Positions 41,480-48,751 of a stretch of 64,000 nucleotides of DNA are shown in pieces. Source of the stretch: Bacteroidales bacterium Bact_11 (GTDB lineage Bacteria; Bacteroidota; Bacteroidia; Bacteroidales; UBA932). Made by a program: the position numbers and the translations under genes. Position 1 is the first letter of the stretch; the number at the start of each line of letters is the position of its first letter. The stretch is from NCBI GenBank assembly GCA_001603505.1, contig LUZC01000023.1, forward strand, positions 45,733 through 109,732. Direction: 5' to 3'. The notes under the pieces are model-generated. The model was given only the letters and a program-made list of their open reading frames with translations. It was not told the origin of the DNA and did not search any database.

Positions 41480-44425
41480 ATGAAATATCATTTCTTGAAG
41501 GCAGCCTTGTCGATGCTGCTGGTATTGTTCGGGATGCTGACTGTGCAGGCCCAGAATTACAATTTGAAAATCAAGTTGGTGGAGAAGGGGAGCGGTGCTC
41601 CGGTGGGCTACGCCACCGTGGCGGTGACGCCCGACGGAAAGACCGACGTGCTCAAGTACACCCAGAGCGATGACAGCGGTGCCGCGGAGATCAGGAACAT
41701 TCCGGCCGGCAAGTACAAGGTGGCCGCGATGCTGATGGGCTATGAGAATTATGAGGAAGTGGTGGACCTTCGCAAGGATATGGATCTGGGCACCAAGGAA
41801 ATGACGGTGGAAGCCAATTTCCTGAAGGGCGCAACCGTCTCGGACGTGGGCAATCCCATTATCGTCAAGAAAGATACCATCACCCACAATGTGACGCTCA
41901 TCAAGTCGGGCGACAATGACGTGCTGGAAGACCTGCTGAAGAAACTGCCGGGCGTGGAGGTGTCGTCCGACGGAACCATCACGGCCAACGGAAAGACCAT
42001 CAGCAAGATCCAGATCGATGGCAAGCAGTTCTTCCTCGACGATCCTTCGATCGCCAGTAAAAACCTGCCTGCCAATATCATCGAGCGCGTGAGTGTGGTG
42101 GACAAGAAATCCGAGCAGGCGGAGTTCACCGGCATTGACGACGGCGAAGAGGAAACGGTTCTCGACTTGGGTATCCGCAAGGGTATGATGAACGGCTGGT
42201 TCGGCAATTTCATGGGTGGCGGCGGTACCGACCTGAAGGAGAAAGGCAACAAGAACGACCTTCGTTACCAGGCGGCTGCGATGGTGGCCAATTTCACCGA
42301 GAGTGCACAGCTTGCCTTCATCGGCAACGCCAACAACACCAACAACCGTGGTTTCAACGACATGGCCGCCTCGTCGATGGGCAACATGCGGGGCGGCGGC
42401 GGCATGCGTGGCGGCATGGGTGGCGGCGGCTTCGGCGGCAACGGCATCTCCAGCTCCTATATGGCCGGTTTCAACGGTGGCTATACCTGGAAAGATAAGT
42501 CGGAAATCGTAGGCAATGCGATGTTCAACGGCAACGAACGCTTTGTCGAGGAGAAAACGGCCCGCGAGACGATCAACAAGGACGGTTCTACGACATATTC
42601 CACCGATAATGGCAGCACCATCACCAACACCTATGGTGTTCGTGCCGGTGCCCGTGCCGACTGGAAGATTTCCAAGAACACGTCACTCCTCTTCGAGCCG
42701 AACTTCAATGTCGGCTGGGGCAACTTCCGCGATACGAGTGACTTCACGACGGCCCGGGGTACCAACGGCGTCCGCAACAAGGTCAATGAGGGTTACAGCC
42801 TTTCTTATGGCGGGAACAACAGCCAGCGCGCCAACGGACGTATCCTCTGGCGTCAGCGGCTGGGCAAGCCGGGGCGCACGATTTCGGTGAATGCCCGCTA
42901 CGGTTTGAACAACAATTTCCTGGAAGGCTACAACAAGTCCCAGACGACGGTCTTCAGCCAGTCTCCTTCATTCTCCTCGGCCGATCCGACGGGAACCGGC
43001 GTGTCCGGCGCTACCACGAGTGTCGACCAGATGTACCAGACCCGGTCCAAGACCCAGAGCATCAACGGCCGCGTATCCTACACGGAACCGCTCGGCAAGA
43101 ACTTCTATCTGGAAGCCAACTATTCCTACAACTACAGCAAGAGCACTTCCACCAAGGATACCTACGACAAGGGCGTGGGCGGCTATACCGTACGCAATGA
43201 GGACTACAGCAGCAATATCTCCAATACGGTGCATCGCCAGAACGCCGGAATCAATTTCCGCAAGCAGGAAGAGAAATACAACATCACGATAGGTGCCAGC
43301 CTGCAGCCGCAGACGACCCACAACAAGACCGAGCGCAGCGGCCATAAACTCGATACCACGCTCAAGGTGCTCAACTGGTCGCCGAACGCGCGCATCGACA
43401 TCAATTTCAGCGACGTGCAGATGCTCCGAATCAACTACCGCGGCAACTCGCAGCAGCCGAGCCTTACGCAGATGATGCCGGTGCCCGACAACTCGAATCC
43501 GCAGCGCGTGACGCTCGGTAACCTGGGCCTGAACCCGTCGTTCTCGCACAACCTGATGATGATGTACAACTCCACGAACACGAAGACCTACGCGTCGTTC
43601 AACGCCAACCTGAACTTCTCTTACCGTGTCAACAGTATCGTAAACGCCAGCTGGATCGACGACAACGGCGTGACATACACCGTGCCGATGAACAACGACA
43701 GGGGCGCATGGAACGCGGGTACGTTCATCATGTTCAACACGCCGATTGCCAAGAGCCGGTTCTCCTTCATGTCGTTTACCAACGCCAATTATTCAACGGG
43801 AACCTCGCTGATGGGTGATTCCAGCATCGATCCCGAGAACGACAAGTCATATCTGAACGTAGCGAACTATGCGCAGAACATCTCCCGTTCGGTGTCGGCC
43901 GGCGAGAACCTGCGCCTGGTGTACCGCGACGACATCTTCGAGGCTTCGCTCGGCGGCGGTACCCGTTATTCCCGCACGTTCTACTCGTTGAACGATACGA
44001 CCAACAACACCACGTTCAACAGCAACGTGCAGGCGCAGGTCATCGCCAAGGTCCCCAATGTCATCAACGTTTCGACCGACGCCCGCTACACCTTCTACAA
44101 CGGCTACAGCAGCGGGTACAATACGCCGACGCTGGTGTGGAACGCCGAAATCAGCAAGCAGCTGTTCAAGAACCAGTTTACGCTGGCGCTCAAGTGCTAC
44201 GATATCCTTAACCAGTCGCGCAACACGTACCGCAGCTCGAATAACGGCTATATTCAGGACGTCCAGAACAACACGCTGGGGCGTTACATCATGCTGAGCC
44301 TGACCTATCGCTTCGGTACGTTCGGTGGCCAGAGGGGAGGCCAGCGCGGCCCCGGTGGTCCTGGTTTCGGCGGTCCTGGCCGTGGTCCCGGCGGATGGGG
44401 CGGCGGTCCCGGAAGAAGGTTCTAG
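41480..44425 (+). CDS. Outer-membrane beta-barrel receptor-like protein with a Gly-rich tail
   Basis: A 981-residue TonB-dependent-receptor-like protein (OMP beta-barrel family of Bacteroidota). The signal peptide ends near LTVQAQ; residues ~25-110 form a carboxypeptidase-regulatory-like domain; KLPGVEVSSDGTITANGKTI starts the plug; the rest is a large barrel. Gly/Met-rich insertions (MGNMRGGGGMRGGMGGGG) occur in the plug-barrel region. The last barrel strand, MLSLTYRFGTF, is followed by ~35 residues rich in Gly, Pro and Arg, ending in RRF. The ligand is unknown; there is no SusD partner nearby. Confidence 0.88.
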   Translation: MKYHFLKAALSMLLVLFGMLTVQAQNYNLKIKLVEKGSGAPVGYATVAVTPDGKTDVLKYTQSDDSGAAEIRNIPAGKYKVAAMLMGYENYEEVVDLRKDMDLGTKEMTVEANFLKGATVSDVGNPIIVKKDTITHNVTLIKSGDNDVLEDLLKKLPGVEVSSDGTITANGKTISKIQIDGKQFFLDDPSIASKNLPANIIERVSVVDKKSEQAEFTGIDDGEEETVLDLGIRKGMMNGWFGNFMGGGGTDLKEKGNKNDLRYQAAAMVANFTESAQLAFIGNANNTNNRGFNDMAASSMGNMRGGGGMRGGMGGGGFGGNGISSSYMAGFNGGYTWKDKSEIVGNAMFNGNERFVEEKTARETINKDGSTTYSTDNGSTITNTYGVRAGARADWKISKNTSLLFEPNFNVGWGNFRDTSDFTTARGTNGVRNKVNEGYSLSYGGNNSQRANGRILWRQRLGKPGRTISVNARYGLNNNFLEGYNKSQTTVFSQSPSFSSADPTGTGVSGATTSVDQMYQTRSKTQSINGRVSYTEPLGKNFYLEANYSYNYSKSTSTKDTYDKGVGGYTVRNEDYSSNISNTVHRQNAGINFRKQEEKYNITIGASLQPQTTHNKTERSGHKLDTTLKVLNWSPNARIDINFSDVQMLRINYRGNSQQPSLTQMMPVPDNSNPQRVTLGNLGLNPSFSHNLMMMYNSTNTKTYASFNANLNFSYRVNSIVNASWIDDNGVTYTVPMNNDRGAWNAGTFIMFNTPIAKSRFSFMSFTNANYSTGTSLMGDSSIDPENDKSYLNVANYAQNISRSVSAGENLRLVYRDDIFEASLGGGTRYSRTFYSLNDTTNNTTFNSNVQAQVIAKVPNVINVSTDARYTFYNGYSSGYNTPTLVWNAEISKQLFKNQFTLALKCYDILNQSRNTYRSSNNGYIQDVQNNTLGRYIMLSLTYRFGTFGGQRGGQRGPGGPGFGGPGRGPGGWGGGPGRRF

Positions 44426-45483
44426 TCCTCCTCTTCGAGGGAATTGAATCCCGCATAGCGCCGCCACTTTTCGAGCAGCGCTGCCATATCGGAAGGGATC
44501 TCGCTGTCGAGCGAGATCTTTTTCTTTATGACCGGGTGGATGAATCCCAGCGTCTTGGCGTGGAGTGCCTGGCGCGGGCAGAGATCGAAGCAGTTGTCGA
44601 TGAACTGCTTGTACTTGGTGTAGAGCGTGCCTTTGAGGATGCGGTCGCCGCCGTAGCGGGCGTCGTTGAAGAGCGGGTGCCCGATGTGGTTCATGTGCAC
44701 GCGGATCTGATGGGTGCGGCCCGTTTCGAGGATGCATTCCACGAGCGTGACGTAGCCGAAGCGTTCCAATACGCGGAAATGGGTGACGGCCCGCTTGCCC
44801 TGCGACTCGTCGGCGCAGACTTTGAAGCGCAGGCGGTCGTTGGGATCGCGTCCGATGGGGGCGTCGATGGTGCCTTCGTCCTCGGCGATGTTGCCCCACA
44901 CGAGGGCCCAGTAGCGGCGATCGATGGTGTGGTGAAAGAACTGGCGGGCCAGGTCGATCTGCGCCACGTCGGTCTTGGCAACCACCAGCAGGCCGGAGGT
45001 GTCCTTATCAATGCGGTGGACCAGCAGGCCCATGCGCTCGTCGTCGGCTTCGGGATCGGGCGTACGGCCCAGATAGTACGCCAGCGCGTTGACCAGCGTG
45101 CCGCTGTAGTTGCCATGGCCGGGATGGACCACGAGTCCGGCGGGTTTGTTGACCACCAGCAGGTCGTCGTCCTCATAGACGATGTCGAGCGGAATCGGTT
45201 CGGGCTTGATTTCGATGCCGCGGCGCCGGTAGGGAAGCATCAGGGTGATGACATCGAGCGGCTTGACCTTGTAGTTGGCTTTGACCACCTTGTCGTTGAC
45301 CCGTACGTATTCGGCGGCGATGGCCAGTTGCACGCGGTTGCGCGAGGTGTCCTGCAGATGGTCGGCCAGGTATTTGTCGATGCGCAGCTGCGACTGGCCG
45401 CGGTCGGCCACCAGCCGGAAATGCTCGAACATTTCCTGCTGCTCGTCCTCGAAGGGAAGGTCCTCGCGGATTTCGTCGCTCAT
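44422..45483 (-). CDS. rluD: RluD-like 23S rRNA pseudouridine synthase
   Basis: A 353-residue RluA-family enzyme with an N-terminal S4 domain (QSQLRIDKYLADHLQDTSRNRVQLAI) and catalytic motif HRIDKDTSGLLVVAKT. ILETGRTHQIRVHM and NKPAGLVVHPGHGN are also typical. S4 plus length fits RluC/RluD; RluD is preferred. Its stop shares CTAG with the convergent receptor gene. It overlaps the PASTA gene by 4 bases. Confidence 0.9.
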   Translation of the reverse strand: MSDEIREDLPFEDEQQEMFEHFRLVADRGQSQLRIDKYLADHLQDTSRNRVQLAIAAEYVRVNDKVVKANYKVKPLDVITLMLPYRRRGIEIKPEPIPLDIVYEDDDLLVVNKPAGLVVHPGHGNYSGTLVNALAYYLGRTPDPEADDERMGLLVHRIDKDTSGLLVVAKTDVAQIDLARQFFHHTIDRRYWALVWGNIAEDEGTIDAPIGRDPNDRLRFKVCADESQGKRAVTHFRVLERFGYVTLVECILETGRTHQIRVHMNHIGHPLFNDARYGGDRILKGTLYTKYKQFIDNCFDLCPRQALHAKTLGFIHPVIKKKISLDSEIPSDMAALLEKWRRYAGFNSLEEED

Positions 45484-46277
45484 CGCGCGGCGATCTTGGC
45501 CTGGCTGGTTGTCAGCTTGAGATGGACGGCGGTCCCCCTGCGCACCGGTGATCCGGCGTGGTAGGCCGGCGTCTGCTGATAGACCACGGCGTTGAGGGAA
45601 TCCTGATAGTTCAGGCAGGTTTCGTCGTACGACACGTTGCCGACGTTAAGGGAACTGTCGAAGATGTTGTCGCGGGCCACGGGAAGCGTGAAGCCCACCA
45701 GATAGGGAACATACGTCTCGCTCGATTCGGGCGAGAGGCCGAGCAGCAGGTCGACTTCCGTATCGGCGTCGACTTCCGTGCCCGGTGCGACATAGCGGCC
45801 GTCGATGAACTGGTCGAGCACGTTGTTGGTGGCCAGGTCTTCGCGGTAGGAAAGCCGTCCGACCGTCAGGCCGCTGGCCAGGATTTCGGTCTTGGCCTGC
45901 CGGAGCGAGTAGCCGACCAGGTTGGGCATCTTCACCCGGCGGGTCTGGTTAGCGTTGATGGTGAGCTTGATGTTGTGGTCTTTCTTCACCTCGCTGCCCG
46001 GAGCGGGATTCTGTGAAAAGACATGTCCCTTCTCCATCCGTTTCACGTATACCGAATCGGTGACCTGCACGCGCAGGTCGTAGCGTTTGGCCACGATCTT
46101 GGCGTCGGGTACCGAAAGGTCGGTGAAATCGGGGACGGTGATGATCTGGTTGTGCCGCGTGATGAGTTTGAGGCCCAGCTGCGTCAGGATGAGCAGCGCC
46201 GCAAGGAAAGCGACGGCCAGCAACAGATTCCTGACAATCCAGGGTCCGACCGGTTTTTGATCCTGATTGACTTCCAT
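45480..46277 (-). CDS. PASTA domain-containing membrane protein
   Basis: A 265-residue protein with one membrane segment (residues ~15-37) and three consecutive PASTA repeats in the periplasm (VPDFTDLSVPDAKIVA, MPNLVGYSLRQAKTEILAS, VPYLVGFTLPVARDNI). PASTA domains bind peptidoglycan fragments or beta-lactams, but here no kinase or transpeptidase is attached. Such stand-alone PASTA proteins are common in Bacteroidota next to rluD; their role is unclear. It lies 12 bases after mqnE. Confidence 0.9.
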   Translation of the reverse strand: MEVNQDQKPVGPWIVRNLLLAVAFLAALLILTQLGLKLITRHNQIITVPDFTDLSVPDAKIVAKRYDLRVQVTDSVYVKRMEKGHVFSQNPAPGSEVKKDHNIKLTINANQTRRVKMPNLVGYSLRQAKTEILASGLTVGRLSYREDLATNNVLDQFIDGRYVAPGTEVDADTEVDLLLGLSPESSETYVPYLVGFTLPVARDNIFDSSLNVGNVSYDETCLNYQDSLNAVVYQQTPAYHAGSPVRRGTAVHLKLTTSQAKIAAR

Positions 46278-46289
46278 AACAAGGCAAAG

Positions 46290-47321
46290 TTAGGAAATAA
46301 TCTTGTAAAAACTATCCCTTTCGACGGCTTTCCAGCCGGAGGAGGCGGCCAGATGCTTTAATTCTTCTACGGTGAGGGTGGGATTCTGGTCCTTGGCGCC
46401 GGCCAGCGAGTAGATTTTGGTGGAGTCGTTGACGGTGCCGTCGAGGTCGTCGGCGCCCCAGGACATGGCTTCCAGGGCGAGCTCCTTGCCGAGCATCGGC
46501 CAATAGGCTTTGATGTGCGGGATGTTGTCGAGGGCCAGCCGGGCGACGGCGAAGGTGCGGAGCACTTCTTCGTCGGAGACTTCGCCCAGATGGGAAAGCG
46601 TGTTGCCGCGTGCCTTGAACTTGAGCGGGATGAAGGCGTTGAATCCGCCCGTTTCGGCCTGGAGCTCGCGCAGGGCGAGCAGATGGTCCACGCGGTCTTC
46701 CCGGCTCTCGATGTGACCGAAAAGCATAGTGCAGTTGGTGGGGATGCCCAGGCGGTGGGCAGTGCGGTGGATGTCGAGCCAGCGCTCAGCCGTTGCCTTG
46801 TCGGGGCAGATCTGCTGGCGGATGTGCGGGGCAAAGATTTCCGCGCCGCCGCCAGGCATGGCTTCGAGTCCGGCTTCCTGCAGCTGGCGCAGGCATTCTT
46901 CCGGCGACAGGTGGTTGAACCGGCACATATCGTCGATTTCGACGGCCGTATAGGCCTTGATGGTGATGGGTCGCTCTTCCGTGGCGTGCTCCCGGGCGAA
47001 GTCCCGGACTTCACGGAGAATGCCGGTGTAATAGTCAATCTTACGGTCGGGCTGCACACTGCCCACAATGTGGATTTCGGTCATGCCCGGCTCGTATTTG
47101 GCTTCGCAATAGGGTCGGATATCTTCCAGCGCCATGCTCCATGCACCCGGTTGGGCAGTGTCGTCCCGCCGGTAGGAGCAGAAGCGGCAGCGATGGGTGC
47201 AGATGTTGGAAGGCTCGATGTGGAAGTTGCGGTTGTACCACACGCAGTCGCCGTTCAGCCGACGGCGTACAAAAACAGACGCCGCTTGCAATTCAGCGAG
47301 CGGCGCCCGATAGAGTTCCAA
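46290..47321 (-). CDS. mqnE: Aminofutalosine synthase (radical SAM), TTG start
   Basis: A 343-residue radical SAM enzyme of the futalosine route to menaquinone. CTHRCRFC (Cys41, 45, 48) binds the 4Fe-4S cluster; HIVGSVQPD, IKAYTAVEID, EAMPGGGAEIF and PTNCTMLFGHIES match MqnE better than MqnC. No ATG fits: the frame is closed by a stop overlapping rpmH, leaving TTG at 47321 (or CTG at 47324), with AAAG 5 bases upstream. It lies 19 bases after rpmH and is probably in one operon with it. Confidence 0.88.
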   Translation of the reverse strand: MELYRAPLAELQAASVFVRRRLNGDCVWYNRNFHIEPSNICTHRCRFCSYRRDDTAQPGAWSMALEDIRPYCEAKYEPGMTEIHIVGSVQPDRKIDYYTGILREVRDFAREHATEERPITIKAYTAVEIDDMCRFNHLSPEECLRQLQEAGLEAMPGGGAEIFAPHIRQQICPDKATAERWLDIHRTAHRLGIPTNCTMLFGHIESREDRVDHLLALRELQAETGGFNAFIPLKFKARGNTLSHLGEVSDEEVLRTFAVARLALDNIPHIKAYWPMLGKELALEAMSWGADDLDGTVNDSTKIYSLAGAKDQNPTLTVEELKHLAASSGWKAVERDSFYKIIS

Positions 47322-47340
47322 CAGTTCTTTCCGAGTCGTA

Positions 47341-47493
47341 TTACCAGAGATCTTCGGAAGAGACGGTCAGTTTCTTGCGGCCGTGGCGACGGCGCGCGGC
47401 AAGGACGCGACGTCCATTCGGCGTGGACATTCTTTCACGGAAACCGTGCTTGTTGCGACGCTTGCGCTGCGAAGGTTGAAATGTACGTTTCAT
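47341..47493 (-). CDS. rpmH: 50S ribosomal protein L34
   Basis: A 50-residue, very basic protein reading [20 protein letters not shown], then [20 protein letters not shown] and [10 protein letters not shown], an unmistakable L34. It has its own full consensus promoter at 47527-47557. Unlike most bacteria it is not next to rnpA/yidC/dnaA here but precedes mqnE. Confidence 0.97.
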   Translation of the reverse strand: MKRTFQPSQRKRRNKHGFRERMSTPNGRRVLAARRRHGRKKLTVSSEDLW

Positions 47494-47526
47494 ATCTTTG
47501 GATTCTTATTTCATTTTTTGGGAACG

Positions 47527-47557
47527 CAAAGGTAATGCTTTTCCGTCAATTTGCAAA
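47527..47557 (-). promoter_or_regulatory. rpmH operon promoter
   Basis: On the minus strand TTTG (47554-47557), a 19-base spacer and TACCTTTG (47527-47534). The leader to rpmH is about 30 bases. Confidence 0.8.
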
Positions 47558-47559
47558 TT

Positions 47560-48177
47560 TTATTGCGAGATTATCACAATCTTTTTTTCGGCGAACCAGG
47601 GGTCGTGAAACCAGCCCGAAATGTTTGCCTGATAGAATCTTGCCGGATCGATGCGGCAGCGGCGGGCACACGTGGCGATCTCCTCGTCGAGGTCGCCTCC
47701 CTTGAGGTAGAACACGGCATTGCGTACCTTGCCGCGTACCCAGGGATAGAACGTGGCCAGGTCGGTCACGGCGCGGGATACGACGTAGTCGAACGAACCT
47801 TTCAGCTCTTCGACGCGGGCGTTCACGCAGGTCACGTTGTCGAGTTGCAACCCTTCCGCCACGGCCTGGGCTACCTTGATCTTCTTGGCGATGGAGTCGC
47901 AGAGCGTGAAGCGGCACGCGGGAAACAGCACGGCCAGGGGAATGCCGGGAAAGCCGCCGCCCGTCCCCACGTCAAGGATGGTGCTGCCGGGCGGAAAGCT
48001 GATGACCTTCGCGATGGCGAGCGAATGCACGATGTGGTGCAGCTGCAGGTTGTCCATGTCCTTGCGGGAGATCACGTTGATGCGCGCATTCCATTCGCGG
48101 TATAGTTGTTCCATCCGGGCGAACTGCGCCTGCTGTTCCTCGGTCAAACCGGGAAAGAGTTCAGTCAGTGTTTCCAT
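47560..48177 (-). CDS. rsmG: 16S rRNA (guanine527-N7)-methyltransferase
   Basis: RsmG/GidB, 205 residues from the Met at 48177. RINVISRKD, LDVGTGGGFPGIPLAV (SAM loop), KKIKVAQAVAEGL and SRAVTDLATFYPW are family motifs. The longer frame to 48528 runs through the sigma factor gene and is spurious. It overlaps the sigma factor gene by 17 bases. Loss of this methylation gives low-level streptomycin resistance in other bacteria. Confidence 0.95.
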   Translation of the reverse strand: METLTELFPGLTEEQQAQFARMEQLYREWNARINVISRKDMDNLQLHHIVHSLAIAKVISFPPGSTILDVGTGGGFPGIPLAVLFPACRFTLCDSIAKKIKVAQAVAEGLQLDNVTCVNARVEELKGSFDYVVSRAVTDLATFYPWVRGKVRNAVFYLKGGDLDEEIATCARRCRIDPARFYQANISGWFHDPWFAEKKIVIISQ

Positions 48178-48751
48178 GGGCGGGATTCTCCACGATTCTT
48201 TCCAGTAGCTTGCGGGCACGGTTGATCCGCGTCTTGACGGTGCCCAGCGGCAAGGCAAGTTCGCGGGCAATGTCTTCGTAGGCGTAGTCCTTGATGAAGC
48301 GGAGTTCAGCCACCTGCCGGTAGCTTTCCGGGAGACTCTGGATGCCCCGGATAAGCCCGCTGACCGCCTGGTCGATGATGAATTCTTCTTCCGGCGTGGT
48401 GCCCGACAGCACTTCGAGTGCTTCCCGTTCCGAGGAGATGGGCACGGAATTGATGGTGGCACGGCTGCGGCGCAGGTGGTCGATGGCCTCGTTCTGGGCA
48501 ATGTTGTAGAGCCAGGTGGAAAAGGCATACTGCGAGTTGTAGCGGTCGATGTTCATGAACGCCTTCTCGAAGCTCCGCTGGCAGATGTCTTCCGCATCTT
48601 CAACCACCGACACATACTTGAGAATGTGTGTCATCAGTGAGCTGCGGTACTTTTCGAGCAGCAGCGTGAAAGCGCCCTGGTCGCGTTGGAGCGCCAGTTC
48701 CACGAGAGCGATGTCCTCGAGTTTAGTGTGCTTCTCTCCAGTTCTTGCCAT
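48161..48751 (-). CDS. ECF-type RNA polymerase sigma factor
   Basis: A 196-residue sigma-70 family protein with region 2 (FSTWLYNIAQNEAIDHLRR preceded by DAEDICQRSFEKAF) and region 4 (LPESYRQVAELRFIKDYAYEDIARELALPLGTVKTRINRA). It has no neighbouring anti-sigma gene; it overlaps polA by 29 bases and rsmG by 17. Its placement in a polA-rsmG operon suggests a constitutive or housekeeping ECF role, like the widely conserved Bacteroidota ECF sigma factors; that is inference. Confidence 0.92.
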   Translation of the reverse strand: MARTGEKHTKLEDIALVELALQRDQGAFTLLLEKYRSSLMTHILKYVSVVEDAEDICQRSFEKAFMNIDRYNSQYAFSTWLYNIAQNEAIDHLRRSRATINSVPISSEREALEVLSGTTPEEEFIIDQAVSGLIRGIQSLPESYRQVAELRFIKDYAYEDIARELALPLGTVKTRINRARKLLERIVENPAHGNTD

